Source of the DNA: an uncultured Collinsella sp.
GTDB lineage: Bacteria > Actinomycetota > Coriobacteriia > Coriobacteriales > Coriobacteriaceae
Direction: 5' to 3'
Assembly: GCA_900752215.1 (NCBI GenBank)
Contig: CAADUO010000044.1
Coordinates: 1-54,557, forward strand
Length of the DNA: 54,557 nucleotides
Made by a program: the position numbers and the translations under genes. This document shows, piece by piece, positions 14,978 to 23,524 of this stretch. Below the pieces are notes generated by a model. The model made no database searches. It was not told the origin of the DNA and saw nothing but the letters and a program-made list of their open reading frames with translations. How positions within the stretch are numbered: the first letter of the stretch is position 1; every line of letters starts with the position of its first letter.

Positions 14978-15775
14978 ATGGGTCTTGAAGGAATCAAGCT
15001 GATTGCATGCGATTTGGACGGTACGTTGCTGCATCCGGGGGAGCGCGAGCCGCGTTCCGAGGCCTTTGAGCTCATCGATGAACTGCATCGTCGCGGTATC
15101 GTGTTTATGCCGGCGAGCGGTCGTCAATATGCGAGCTTGCGCCATCTGTTTGCCCCGGTGGCCGATGAGCTCGCCTATGTATGCGAAAACGGAGCCCTGG
15201 TGATGAGCGAGGGGCGTGCCGTTGTCAAGCGTTCCATGGAGCGTAGCCTTGCTATGGATATCGCGAATGCCGTGGTTGCGTATCCCCATGCCGACGTGAC
15301 CCTTTCGTGTGAGGGGTACCTCTACACCATGAGCGGCAACGATGCGTTCGTCGATCATTTGCGCTATGAGGTCCACTGCGATGTGGCGGTGGTCGACCGT
15401 CCCGAGGACATCGAAGAGGACGTCATTAAGATTGCCTTCCAGACGCCCGAGGTGAATCAGCCGGCGGCGCTGGAGTATTTTGAGCGCCACTTTAGCGATC
15501 GAGTCGATGTCATGACATCGGGAACCGAATGGACGGACTTTATCGGCTTTGATTCGGGTAAGGGTTCCGCGCTTGCCGATTACGGTCGTGCCCTGGGTAT
15601 TTCGCCCGATGAGATGATGGCGTTTGGCGATAACGAGAACGACCGCGACATGCTCAACGTAGTGGGCCATCCTTATCTAATGGAGAGCTGCAATCCCTCT
15701 ATGCGTGGCATCAACGACCGCGTCCGCTATGTGCACACGGTCGAAGAAGAACTGCGTCGCCTGCTTGCCGAGTAG
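14978..15775 (+). CDS. Cof-type HAD-IIB phosphatase
   Basis: Haloacid dehalogenase-superfamily sugar-phosphate phosphatase of 265 aa. Motif I DLDGTLL holds the nucleophile and acid Asp residues (near 12 and 14). Motif II is MPASGRQ, motif III the Lys in DSGKGSA, and motif IV FGDNENDRDM. The large IIB cap lies between II and III. ATG 14978 follows GGGGGAA. Substrate is unknown; family members act on phosphosugars, FMN or similar. Its stop is 16 bases from the convergent Fur-family gene. Confidence 0.9.
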   Translation: MGLEGIKLIACDLDGTLLHPGEREPRSEAFELIDELHRRGIVFMPASGRQYASLRHLFAPVADELAYVCENGALVMSEGRAVVKRSMERSLAMDIANAVVAYPHADVTLSCEGYLYTMSGNDAFVDHLRYEVHCDVAVVDRPEDIEEDVIKIAFQTPEVNQPAALEYFERHFSDRVDVMTSGTEWTDFIGFDSGKGSALADYGRALGISPDEMMAFGDNENDRDMLNVVGHPYLMESCNPSMRGINDRVRYVHTVEEELRRLLAE

Positions 15776-15790
15776 GCATGTCCCGAACAT

Positions 15791-16171
15791 TTACCGGCAG
15801 TCGGGGCAAAGGCCCTCGAAGATGGTGTAGTGCGACGTGACGTGCCAGCCGATTTGCTCGGACGCCTTGGTGTCGAGCTGGGCATCGAAGGGGAGCGGTA
15901 CGTCGATGACGCGGCTGCACGAGGTGCAGATGATATGCGCATGCGGCTCGATCGTGCGATCGAAGCGGCTGCCGCCCGGCGTCTTGATGGAGAGAATCTC
16001 GCCGGCGTCGGCCAAGAGATTGAGGTTGCGGTAGACCGTGCCGCGGCTGATTTTGTCATCCTGCGCGCGCACGACGTTGTAGATTTCGTCGGCGGTGGGA
16101 TGGTTATAGCTTTGGCGCACGGCGTCAAGAACCAGCTTTCGCTGCCTGGTATTCCTTCTTTGCACCGCCAT
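15791..16171 (-). CDS. Fur-family metal/peroxide regulator
   Basis: A 126-aa winged-helix regulator of the Fur/PerR/Zur family. The DNA-binding part is residues about 1-75 (NHPTADEIYNVVRAQDDKISRGTVYRNLNLL). Structural zinc cysteines are CTSC and CPDC (end of the protein), and EPHAHIIC gives metal-binding His residues. The TVYRNL motif and short length fit PerR or Fur, but the subfamily cannot be settled by eye. It is likely a repressor sensing iron or peroxide. A possible autoregulated promoter lies upstream at 16208-16236. Confidence 0.9.
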   Translation of the reverse strand: MAVQRRNTRQRKLVLDAVRQSYNHPTADEIYNVVRAQDDKISRGTVYRNLNLLADAGEILSIKTPGGSRFDRTIEPHAHIICTSCSRVIDVPLPFDAQLDTKASEQIGWHVTSHYTIFEGLCPDCR

Positions 16172-16207
16172 GCGCCTCGCCTCTTTTCTGTCAACGGTCG
16201 TAGGTAA

Positions 16208-16236
16208 ATGATACCGTATTTAGCACACAATACTAA
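16208..16236 (-). promoter_or_regulatory. Candidate promoter of the Fur-family gene
   Basis: On the minus strand TTAGTA, 17 bases, TATCAT. An inverted repeat TTAG-N9-CTAA overlaps the -35 box and spacer and could be an autoregulatory site. Confidence 0.4.
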
Positions 16237-16643
16237 TAACGAGGCGTGAAACCGTCTTCATTGGCAAGTGGGGCTCGGGCCTGGGCGTCTACGAGGCGAA
16301 AACGTGTTCCCATGCGCTCGTAGGAGGCATGAAGCGCCTCGAGATGAGATAGGACGTTTGCTGGAGCTCCCTGTATCTCCATCTCGACTGAGCCGTCTTC
16401 CATGTTACGCACCCAGCCGGTGAGCGCGCGTGCCTGCGCGAGGTTGGTGTTGGTAAAGCGAAAGCCAACGCCCTGGACTTGCCCCGCCCAGCGCAGGAAA
16501 TAGCGCAGGGGAGTGTCTTGAGTGGCCTCGTCGCTTGCGAGCACAGTAAGCCTGCGGCGCAGCTCGAGCTCGACGTTTGATGGTTTTTGAGGCTCTCGAC
16601 TGCCGCCGGTGACGCTGGAGAAGAACGTATCGAAGAGGCCCAT
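16233..16643 (-). CDS. Acylphosphatase-domain protein
   Basis: A 136-aa protein whose residues about 45-130 are an acylphosphatase domain: GQVQGVGFRF with catalytic Arg62, and GWVRN with Asn80. Acylphosphatases hydrolyse the carboxyl-phosphate bond of acyl phosphates. About 44 extra N-terminal residues are present, beyond the usual 90-aa size. ATG 16643 lies directly after the stop of the oxidoreductase, so the two are translationally linked. Confidence 0.85.
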   Translation of the reverse strand: MGLFDTFFSSVTGGSREPQKPSNVELELRRRLTVLASDEATQDTPLRYFLRWAGQVQGVGFRFTNTNLAQARALTGWVRNMEDGSVEMEIQGAPANVLSHLEALHASYERMGTRFRLVDAQARAPLANEDGFTPRY

Positions 16644-16645
16644 AG

Positions 16646-17752
16646 CTATGCCTGCTTGCCTGCGTCGGCCGGGAAGGTTATGCCGGCCTGCTGGCGCACG
16701 GCATCCATGATGCGCAGTGAGACGAGCGTGACATCGCGGTAGTGGCCAAGCTCGTGGCGTCCCGCCGGGGTCTCCCAAATCTCTTCCTTAACGTTATCGA
16801 TGCCGCCGACGGCGGTGATAAAGTCTGTGAGTTCGTATTCCATAGTGTTGCTCGATTTGGGCAGGTCGAGCACGCGGCCGTTGTCGCCCTGTTCGCGCGG
16901 TGCCTCGGTCGCCGAGCCGCGTACGACGTCGCCGCGATAGTCGATGCGGACGTTGCGGGGCGTGGACAGATGGTCGATCTGGATAGTGCCGCGCTCGCCT
17001 TCGATCTGCGAGGGCAGCAGGTCATTCGTAATTTTGGAGTGCGCGAGCTCGACGGAGATACGGCCACCGCCGTAGCTGGCGAGGATGGAACCGCAGCCGT
17101 CGATGGGGCCGTGCGTGAGCTGTCGCGTGGTGGGGTCGAGCAGAGTAGTCATGCTCGTAAGGCCGGAGGGCATGCCGAAAATCTCGACCATGGGCTCGAC
17201 GGTGTAGACGCCAATGTCCATGAGGGAACCTGATGCCATATTGCAGTCGAAGATATTGGTGGCGCGTCCCGCGAGAATCTCGTTGTAGCGCGAGGAATAC
17301 TTGCCAAATCGCAATGAGGAGCGGCGGATGGGGGCGATCTCGCCCAGGGCGTCCTCGATGGCGTGGAAGGCGGGATCGTGGAGGGGACGCATGGCCTCGA
17401 GGGCCACGACACCTGCTGCCTCGGCAGCGCGGAAGACTTCCAGCGCCTGCGCTTCGGTGGCGCAGAAGGGTTTCTCGACGATGACGTGCTTGCCACCGGC
17501 GATGCAGGCAAGGGCCTGCTCGTAGTGGAGCGCATTGGGGCTGCCGATGTAGACGGCGTCGACGTCGTCGGCGGACGCAAGCTCGTCAAGTGCGGTGAAG
17601 TTACGCTCGCCGCCGTGTTCGGCGGTAAAGGCGGCGCCGCGCTCGGCATCGCGCGAGAGCGTGCCCACAAACGCGGCTTGGTCGTTGGCGTTGACGACCT
17701 GGATAAAGTCGTCGGTAATCATGGATGTGCCGATGGTCGCTATACGCAGCAT
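16646..17752 (-). CDS. Gfo/Idh/MocA-family oxidoreductase
   Basis: NAD(P)-dependent sugar or polyol dehydrogenase-like protein of 368 aa. The Rossmann start MLRIATIGTSMI is slightly degenerate compared with the usual GxGxxG. The catalytic EKP motif is at residues 93-95, and the C-terminal alpha/beta domain includes GSLMDIGVYTVEP. ATG 17752 follows GAGGGGA. It is followed by the acylphosphatase gene. Substrate unknown. A second, divergent member of the same family lies at 25739. Confidence 0.88.
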   Translation of the reverse strand: MLRIATIGTSMITDDFIQVVNANDQAAFVGTLSRDAERGAAFTAEHGGERNFTALDELASADDVDAVYIGSPNALHYEQALACIAGGKHVIVEKPFCATEAQALEVFRAAEAAGVVALEAMRPLHDPAFHAIEDALGEIAPIRRSSLRFGKYSSRYNEILAGRATNIFDCNMASGSLMDIGVYTVEPMVEIFGMPSGLTSMTTLLDPTTRQLTHGPIDGCGSILASYGGGRISVELAHSKITNDLLPSQIEGERGTIQIDHLSTPRNVRIDYRGDVVRGSATEAPREQGDNGRVLDLPKSSNTMEYELTDFITAVGGIDNVKEEIWETPAGRHELGHYRDVTLVSLRIMDAVRQQAGITFPADAGKQA

Positions 17753-17827
17753 GTATTCCCCTCGTGCCGTTCGGTTTACAGGATGAGTGTAGCGCGAGGG
17801 GGCAGGAAATAGCGTGCGAAAACGCCG

Positions 17828-18313
17828 TTACAGGTCGCTCTCGTTAAAGCCGGTGTCGATATCGAGGTTACTGCCGTCGGCCGCCGTGGTGGCGAGCTCA
17901 TCGCAGCGCTCATTGAGCTTGTGGCCGGCGTGACCCTTAACCCAGATGAACTCAACCTTGTGCTTGCTTTTGGCGGTGAGTAGGCGCTCCCACAGGTCGC
18001 GGTTCTTGACGGGCTGCTTGTTGGCGGTTTTCCATCCGCGCTTTTTCCAGCCGTCGATCCAGTGCTTGTTAAAGGCGTTGACGACGTACTGCGAATCGGA
18101 ATGGACCTCGACCTCGCAGGGGCGGTTAAGCGCCTCGAGCGCTACGATGACCGCCATGAGCTCCATGCGGTTGTTGGTGGTCTTGGCGTAGCCGCGCGAA
18201 AGCTCGGAGGTGAAGGTCTTGCCGGCGGGGTTGGTGTATTTGAGCACGGCGCCGTAGCCGCCGCGTCCCGGATTTGATCGGGCCGAGCCGTCGGTATAGA
18301 TGATGACCTTCAC
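17828..18313 (-). CDS. rnhA: Ribonuclease HI
   Basis: Degrades RNA in RNA:DNA hybrids (Okazaki primers, R-loops); 161 aa. The carboxylate set is complete: Asp8 (IYTDGSARSNPG), Glu51 (NRMELMAV), Asp73 (HSDSQYV) and Asp138 (NERCDELA), with His128/131 in GHAGH. GTG 18313 follows GAAAGGAAG and makes the protein start at VKVIIYTDG, as in the family. The frame extends to ATG 18364 without homology. Confidence 0.93.
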   Translation of the reverse strand: MKVIIYTDGSARSNPGRGGYGAVLKYTNPAGKTFTSELSRGYAKTTNNRMELMAVIVALEALNRPCEVEVHSDSQYVVNAFNKHWIDGWKKRGWKTANKQPVKNRDLWERLLTAKSKHKVEFIWVKGHAGHKLNERCDELATTAADGSNLDIDTGFNESDL

Positions 18314-18412
18314 GGGCTTCCTTTCGTTGGGTACGTTTCGTCTGAGTGACCATTGTAGCGCCATGCCCGTCGGGGGCTAGCAATCTACGATTTCTACCCC
18401 GTCTTCCGACAG

Positions 18413-19315
18413 TTAGTTGGCATGGATGATGCGGTTGAGCTCGTCGAGGTATTGCTGCAAGAGGGGAGAGGGCTTGCGCTCGTCGTGCATGATATAGCCT
18501 ACGTGCATCGTTGGGGCGTCTGCTAACGGGATCGATGCCATACCCCATTGCATTTCATTGGAGAGGACACCGGTCGACAGGGTGTAACCGTTCGACGTGA
18601 TAAGTAAGTTAGTAAGTGTTCCGCGGTCCGAGATTCGTATGTTGCGGTCGCAAGGGATATAGCTAAAAGGTTCCTCGGCGTAATAGAAGGAGTTTGAGGT
18701 TCCCTGCTCAAAGCTATAACGCGTATAGGGTGTGAGGTCGGCAAGGGACAGCTGCGGGCGGCGGGCAAGCGGGTGGCGCTCGCTAACGAAGACGTGGACC
18801 GTCGCGTCGAATAGGGGATGGAAGCTCGCGCGCGCATCGGCAAAAGCCTTCTGCAGAACGCGGGCGTTAAAGTCGTCCAGATAGAGGATGCCGATGTCGC
18901 TGCGAAACGCGCGGACGTCATCGATGATCTGCGATGTGGTGGTCTCGCGCATGATGAACTCGAACTTGCTGTCGCGGCAGCGCTCGACCACGTTGACAAA
19001 GGCCTCGACCGAAAAGGCGTAGTGCTGGGCGGAAATGGCGAGGCGGGCTTGCGGGGGGCCGCCGTCCTCGTAGCGCGCCTCGAGCATGTCGGCCTGCTCT
19101 ACGACCTGGCGCGCATAGCCCAAAAGCTCGGTGCCGTCGTTGGTGAGCGTGACGCCGCGGCTGGAGCGCGTAAAGATCTCCAGGTGGAGCTCCTGTTCCA
19201 GGCTTTTGACGGCGTTTGAGATGTTGGACTGAGCGGTATAGAGGCGCTGAGCTGCGGCGTTAATTGAGCCGGACTCTGCCACGGCAATCAGAAAACGAAG
19301 CTGCTGAAGGGTCAT
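18413..19315 (-). CDS. LysR-family transcriptional regulator
   Basis: A 300-aa LysR-type regulator: winged helix-turn-helix (about 1-60, LRFLIAVAESGSINAAAQRL) and a substrate-binding effector domain (about 90-295). ATG 19315 has AAAGGATGG upstream; ATG 19324 also fits the frame. It is divergent from metY, and a TATC-N9-GATA site lies in the gap beside the metY promoter. Control of metY, and so of sulphur amino-acid synthesis, is a reasonable inference. Confidence 0.88.
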   Translation of the reverse strand: MTLQQLRFLIAVAESGSINAAAQRLYTAQSNISNAVKSLEQELHLEIFTRSSRGVTLTNDGTELLGYARQVVEQADMLEARYEDGGPPQARLAISAQHYAFSVEAFVNVVERCRDSKFEFIMRETTTSQIIDDVRAFRSDIGILYLDDFNARVLQKAFADARASFHPLFDATVHVFVSERHPLARRPQLSLADLTPYTRYSFEQGTSNSFYYAEEPFSYIPCDRNIRISDRGTLTNLLITSNGYTLSTGVLSNEMQWGMASIPLADAPTMHVGYIMHDERKPSPLLQQYLDELNRIIHAN

Positions 19316-19336
19316 CGACGCCATCCTTTCGATTGC

Positions 19337-19353
19337 TATCTATAAAACCGATA
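19337..19353. promoter_or_regulatory. Candidate LysR binding site
   Basis: TATC-N9-GATA has the T-N11-A inverted-repeat form typical of LysR sites. It lies 22 bases before the LysR start and 22 bases before the metY -35 box. Confidence 0.5.
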
Positions 19354-19375
19354 ACAGGTTAGCGCTTTTAAGTGA

Positions 19376-19404
19376 TTGACCGAGTGAAACAATGCTCGTA
19401 CTAT
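19376..19404 (+). promoter_or_regulatory. metY promoter
   Basis: TTGACC (19376-19381), 17 bases, TACTAT (19399-19404). Transcription would start near 19411, giving a 5' leader of about 178 bases before metY. Confidence 0.7.
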
Positions 19405-19472
19405 TCAAAACACACAAAGGCGGTAGGTAATTAAACCGACCACGGAACCGGGATGCGAAAGGAGGCCCGCAT

Positions 19473-19526
19473 ATGAATTGCTTACCAAGACGAATGCCGG
19501 GCTCCTGTTTGCGCCCGTCGGCGTGA
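19473..19526 (+). CDS. Putative leader peptide of metY
   Basis: A 17-codon frame, MNCLPRRMPGSCLRPSA, in the metY leader. Its start has a strong ribosome-binding site (AAAGGAGG, 8 bases before). It contains two Cys and two Met codons. Arms near 19459-19471 and 19494-19506 can form a hairpin that would mask the ribosome-binding site or the end of the peptide. Cysteine-containing leader peptides that attenuate sulphur genes are known in other Actinobacteria. Whether this one is translated or regulatory is inference. Confidence 0.45.
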   Translation: MNCLPRRMPGSCLRPSA

Positions 19527-19588
19527 TCAGGAGACAGCGACTTACTTCTCTCTAATTTATTTACTTTTGTTCGATCAAGGAGATCATC

Positions 19589-20899
19589 ATGAGTCAGTTC
19601 ATCAACAACCCCGAGCACACCTTTGGTTTCGATACCCTGCAGCTTCACGTTGGCCAGGAGAGCGCCGATCCCGCATCCGACTCCCGCGCCGTGCCTATCT
19701 ACCAGACCACGAGCTATGTGTTCCGCAACTCCCAGCACGCCGCCGACCGCTTTGGTCTTGCCGATGCCGGTAACATCTACGGCCGTCTGACCAACTCTAC
19801 CCAGGGCGTCTTCGAGGACCGTATCGCCGCACTCGAGGGTGGCGTGGCAGGTCTCGCCGTCGCCTCCGGTGCTGCTGCCATCACCTATACCCTGCAGGCT
19901 CTTGCCCAGGCCAGTGACCACGTGGTGGCTCAGAAGACCATCTACGGTGGCTCCTACAACCTGCTGGAGCATACGCTCTCCCAGTTTGGCGTCGAGACCA
20001 CCTTCGTCGATGCCCACAACCTGGACGAGGTCGAGGGCGCCATCAAGGACAACACCACGGTCATCTATCTCGAGACGCTCGGTAACCCCAACTCCGATAT
20101 TCCCAACATCGACGCTATCTCCGAGGTTGCCAAGAAGCATGGTCTGCCAGTCGTCGTCGATAACACCTTCGGCACCCCGTATCTGTTCCGTCCGCTGGAG
20201 CATGGTGCCAACATCGTCGTCCACTCCGCAACCAAGTTCATCGGCGGCCACGGCACCTCGCTGGGCGGTGTGATCGTCGACGGCGGTAACTTCGATTGGA
20301 AGGCGAGCGGCAAGTATGCGCAGATCGCCGAGCCCAACCCCTCCTACCATGGCGTCTCGTTTGCCGAGGCTGCCGGTCCCGCCGCCTTCGCAACCTATGT
20401 CCGCGCTATCCTGCTGCGTGACGAGGGCGCCTGCATCAGCCCGTTCAACGCCTGGGTCCTGCTCCAGGGCACCGAGACTCTGTCGCTGCGCGTTGACCGT
20501 CATGTTGAGAACACCAAGAAGGTCGTTGAGTTCCTGGCTGGTGACAGCCACGTCGCCAAGGTGAACCACCCGAGCCTGCCTGAGCACCCCGATCACGAGC
20601 TCTATCAGAAGTACTTCCCCAACGGCGGCGCCTCGATCTTTACCTTTGAGATTAAGGGTGGCCAGGAGGCGGCCTGGAAGTTCATCGATCATCTGCAGGT
20701 GTTCTCGCTGCTTGCCAACGTGGCCGACGTCAAGTCGCTCGTCGTGCACCCGGCTACCACCACGCACTCCCAGCTCTCTGCCGAGGAGCTCGCCGAGCAG
20801 AACATCACGCCCTCCACGATCCGTCTTTCCATCGGTACCGAGAACGCCGAGGATATCATTTGGGATCTGAAGCAGGCCTTCGCCGCGCTGGACGAGTAA
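19589..20899 (+). CDS. metY: O-acetylhomoserine sulfhydrylase
   Basis: PLP enzyme of the Cys/Met metabolism family that makes homocysteine from O-acetyl-L-homoserine and sulphide; 436 aa, cytoplasmic. The PLP lysine is Lys216 (SATKFIGGHG) and the cofactor Asp is Asp191 (VVDNTFGTP). Length near 430 and the FDTLQLHVGQE start favour MetY over the shorter MetB/MetC group. ATG 19589 follows AAGGAG. The long structured leader and divergent LysR gene suggest regulated expression. Confidence 0.94.
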   Translation: MSQFINNPEHTFGFDTLQLHVGQESADPASDSRAVPIYQTTSYVFRNSQHAADRFGLADAGNIYGRLTNSTQGVFEDRIAALEGGVAGLAVASGAAAITYTLQALAQASDHVVAQKTIYGGSYNLLEHTLSQFGVETTFVDAHNLDEVEGAIKDNTTVIYLETLGNPNSDIPNIDAISEVAKKHGLPVVVDNTFGTPYLFRPLEHGANIVVHSATKFIGGHGTSLGGVIVDGGNFDWKASGKYAQIAEPNPSYHGVSFAEAAGPAAFATYVRAILLRDEGACISPFNAWVLLQGTETLSLRVDRHVENTKKVVEFLAGDSHVAKVNHPSLPEHPDHELYQKYFPNGGASIFTFEIKGGQEAAWKFIDHLQVFSLLANVADVKSLVVHPATTTHSQLSAEELAEQNITPSTIRLSIGTENAEDIIWDLKQAFAALDE

Positions 20900-20959
20900 G
20901 GCGACTTGTGCAAGGACCCCTTGCGACTCGATAGGTATAACTGCATAAAATGCCTGCTC

Positions 20960-21001
20960 AAGGCGCCTGTGCGAACAATGGTTGCACAGGCGCCTTTTTT
21001 G
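20960..21001 (+). terminator. Terminator of metY
   Basis: AAGGCGCCTGTGC and GCACAGGCGCCTT form a 13-bp stem followed by TTTTTTG. The hairpin is strong. Confidence 0.9.
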
Positions 21002-21211
21002 CATAGAGCGGGTGCAAAAACAGGGTTTTTGACACGCTTTATGCATTCGAGTTGTGGAAAACTCCTGTTGAGAGGATGTGAGTTTTACGCAATTGACGTG
21101 CGCCTTTTGAGTAAAACCGCAGGTCGCGATTTGCTCGGGGTACTATGCAGCGCGATCGAATCACACGCAGCTCAAACGCAGCAAAAACGCACTACGGAGG
21201 TTTCCAGCTAC

Positions 21212-21985
21212 ATGAGGATCGATTCACGAAAACCGAAAGCCGCCGCCCTTTCCGCCGCTCTGACCGTGGCACTTTTGGCGGGCGCCGGTGCAACTGATGC
21301 CCACGCCGCAACATTGTCCGATACGGTTGGATCTACGCCGTCCGAGACGACGCTGGTACAGCCCGTTGACTATCGCGGCGATGGTTATGGTTCCATGCAG
21401 GAGTGGAACGCCTCGATGGAGGCCAAGCGCGATTCCCTGGAGATGCGCGCTCAGATCATCATGAATATGTATGGCGACTATGCCACCGATGACGAGCGCG
21501 CTGTGCTGCAGGGCTGTATCGACGGCGCGGGTAGTCTTTTGACGATGGGGGAGGTCGACGCGAAGTCGGCCGAGCTCGACGAGCTTCGCTCCACGCTTGA
21601 GGATGCCAAGCGCGAGGCGCTCGAGGCTGCCGCCGAGGCGGAGGCTGCCGAGGTCGCCCAGGCTTCGTACTACAACGCCGGTTACACTCCGTCCTACGCG
21701 TCTGCCGCGTCCTACGCGAACGGATCGGGCCTGACGCGCTCTGCGGGTGTCAATAACTACAACGGGCGCCGCGAGACCTATTACAGCAGCAATGTGCTTT
21801 ATCACTATCGCACGGACGAATGGACTCAGGATTCTGAGGGCTTCTGGCGCGATTCCGACGGCTATTACGTTGTTGCCGCGGGCGATATGGCCCAGGGCTC
21901 GACCTTTACGGGCTCCAAGGGCGATTGCAAGGTCTATGACTCCGGCTGCGCTGCCGGAACCACCGACTACTACACCGGTTGGTAA
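21212..21985 (+). CDS. Secreted protein of unknown function
   Basis: A 257-aa exported protein. Residues 1-34 are a Sec signal peptide (Arg/Lys start, hydrophobic AALTVALLAGAGA, cleavage near DAHA-ATL). The middle (about 60-145) is predicted helical and rich in Ala and Glu, as in surface coiled coils. The C-terminus holds VVAAGDMAQGSTF followed by KVYDSGCAAGTTDYYTGW. That resembles the end of 3D/double-psi-barrel-like secreted domains associated with cell-wall proteins, including a Cys pair. No catalytic residue can be assigned. ATG 21212 has GGAGG 12 bases upstream, a little far. The frame extends to 20906 through the metY terminator, which is rejected. Confidence 0.75.
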   Translation: MRIDSRKPKAAALSAALTVALLAGAGATDAHAATLSDTVGSTPSETTLVQPVDYRGDGYGSMQEWNASMEAKRDSLEMRAQIIMNMYGDYATDDERAVLQGCIDGAGSLLTMGEVDAKSAELDELRSTLEDAKREALEAAAEAEAAEVAQASYYNAGYTPSYASAASYANGSGLTRSAGVNNYNGRRETYYSSNVLYHYRTDEWTQDSEGFWRDSDGYYVVAAGDMAQGSTFTGSKGDCKVYDSGCAAGTTDYYTGW

Positions 21986-22171
21986 TTTTTCTGCATCACG
22001 GATATTTGGCGGACGGGCGTCTTTACCGAGCTTTAGGGCAACGTAAGGACGTCCGTTCTATGTATGCGTTTGAGTTAACAGAGCCCTTACCGTGGCGGTA
22101 CGCTGGGCGTATGGATGCGGGGCACACTGGTTCTTGAGAAATAAGGTCTTTCTCTTGGAGGAAGTGGTCTT

Positions 22172-22378
22172 GTGAATGCTCGAGATATTGTCGTTGCCGC
22201 CGTCGCGTTGATGCTTGGCTGCCTTGGTCCCACGGCCGCGCTCGTCGCGGGCATGCAGGGGTCTTGTGGGGCTGCCTCTATCGTGGTTGGCGTGTTGATC
22301 GCGGCCGCGCTGCTGGGAAGTGCGGGTGTAGCCCTTTGTCGCGACGATGAGGACGAGGTGTCGGGGTCGCAACGCTAA
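22172..22378 (+). CDS. Small membrane protein
   Basis: A 68-aa frame starting with GTG after GGAGGAAG. Two hydrophobic stretches (about 5-27 and 33-54) are likely transmembrane helices, followed by an acidic tail (RDDEDEV). No family is recognised. The good ribosome-binding site, membrane pattern and a terminator directly downstream support a real gene. Confidence 0.6.
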   Translation: MNARDIVVAAVALMLGCLGPTAALVAGMQGSCGAASIVVGVLIAAALLGSAGVALCRDDEDEVSGSQR

Positions 22379-22419
22379 CTGTTGTGAGATCGGCCGCCGG
22401 TCATAGACGAAGATGAAGG

Positions 22420-22455
22420 CCGCCGCAGGGGGAAAGGTTCCCTTGTGGCGGTTTT
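22420..22455 (+). terminator. Terminator after the small membrane protein
   Basis: CCGCCGCAGGGGGAA pairs imperfectly with TTCCCTTGTGGCGG around a short loop, followed by TTTTG. Confidence 0.75.
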
Positions 22456-22488
22456 GCTGTTAAGGCTGTTGAATGCGGCGAGTTGGCG

Positions 22489-23403
22489 CTACCAGTTTTT
22501 CTCGATATCGCGGATGCGCCGATAGAGCCACTCGTTTTGCGGTGCCTGGATATCGTGTTTGGCTGCGAGGCGGCAGATGGTGCCCGCGAACTCATCAACC
22601 TCGGTTTTGCGCCTTGCGATGCGGTCTTGAGCCATCGAGGGCATACCGGCGGGGTCGATTCCCTCGATGAGGTGCACCATTTGCGTCAGGTCTGCCTCGG
22701 TCAGCTCAACGCCCTCGGCGTTGGCAACCGCAAGCGTCTCGCGCATGGCGGCGACAAAACAGCGGCGCTGCTCGGAGCCCGGCTCCGTGGCGCTTCCGTA
22801 GGTCCCGCCGTAAGCCATGCAGGTCTGGTTGATGCCGTCGTTGAGCATGAGTTTGGCCCACATGCGGTGCGCAATGTTGCTCTCGACGGTATGGGCGATG
22901 CCGCAGCGCGTGTAGAGCTCGTCGATAGCGGCGACGGTCGCGGGGTCGGTGCCGGCGGCTGCACCAAAGCGGATCTCGCCCGCATTGGTAAAGGTGAGCG
23001 CGCCGTTGAGGAACACGGCGTCCATGCCCTGGCAGATACCAAGAACGGTATGCTTCCAGCCAAAGCGTTCGGCAATCTTTTGCTCGCTCGTAATGCCGTT
23101 GCACAGCGAGGCGATGAGCGTGTTGGGTCCCACGACACGCTCCATAGTCTTGAGTGCTTGGTCGAGACCGGTGGTCTTGACCGTCAGGATGACCAGATCG
23201 GCGGGCGCTGCCTCGCTGGCGCGGACGGACGTGAGATCGCAAGGCTTTCCGTTGACGGTGAGCGCATCGCCCGCGTGACGCTCAAAACGGGCGTCATCCA
23301 TAACGTATCCGACGGCGTCATTGCCGAGGGCCTTGGCAATCATGCTGCCGTAGAGCAGGCCGACGCCGCCCTTGCCGATAAAGGCAACCTTGTTGATCTG
23401 CAT
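22489..23403 (-). CDS. panE: Ketopantoate reductase family protein
   Basis: ApbA/PanE-family NADPH-dependent reductase of 304 aa; the family converts 2-dehydropantoate to pantoate for coenzyme A synthesis. The Rossmann motif is IGKGGVGLLYG (near residue 8). The family Lys lies in WAKLMLNDGINQ, and the EVDEFAGTI segment ends the C-terminal helical domain. ATG 23403 with GGGGAG 9 bases upstream is preferred to ATG 23412. No other pantothenate gene is near, so the substrate could differ from ketopantoate. Confidence 0.8.
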   Translation of the reverse strand: MQINKVAFIGKGGVGLLYGSMIAKALGNDAVGYVMDDARFERHAGDALTVNGKPCDLTSVRASEAAPADLVILTVKTTGLDQALKTMERVVGPNTLIASLCNGITSEQKIAERFGWKHTVLGICQGMDAVFLNGALTFTNAGEIRFGAAAGTDPATVAAIDELYTRCGIAHTVESNIAHRMWAKLMLNDGINQTCMAYGGTYGSATEPGSEQRRCFVAAMRETLAVANAEGVELTEADLTQMVHLIEGIDPAGMPSMAQDRIARRKTEVDEFAGTICRLAAKHDIQAPQNEWLYRRIRDIEKNW

Positions 23404-23420
23404 GTGAATCATCTCCCCAT

Positions 23421-23448
23421 ATAAAAGGCGCCCGCGTAAGGGGCGCCT
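23421..23448 (-). terminator. Terminator between cyclase gene and panE
   Basis: On the minus strand AGGCGCCC and GGGCGCCT form an 8-bp stem followed by TTTTAT. It separates the cyclase transcript from panE. Confidence 0.75.
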
Positions 23449-23524
23449 GATGGATTGTATGCTGCCGGGGTGATTGATGGGTGCGCGGGGCGGCTGTTAT
23501 AAAAAAGAAACGTTTGCCTGGACG

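Noticed and set aside
19411..19588. SAM riboswitch in the metY leader
   Set aside because: The conserved core bases of SAM-I, SAM-II and SAM-IV could not be found by eye; only a generic hairpin and small frame are supported.
19340..21046. Minus-strand open frame of 568 codons opposite metY
   Set aside because: It runs through the metY terminator and promoter, without motifs; it reflects GC-rich third positions of metY.
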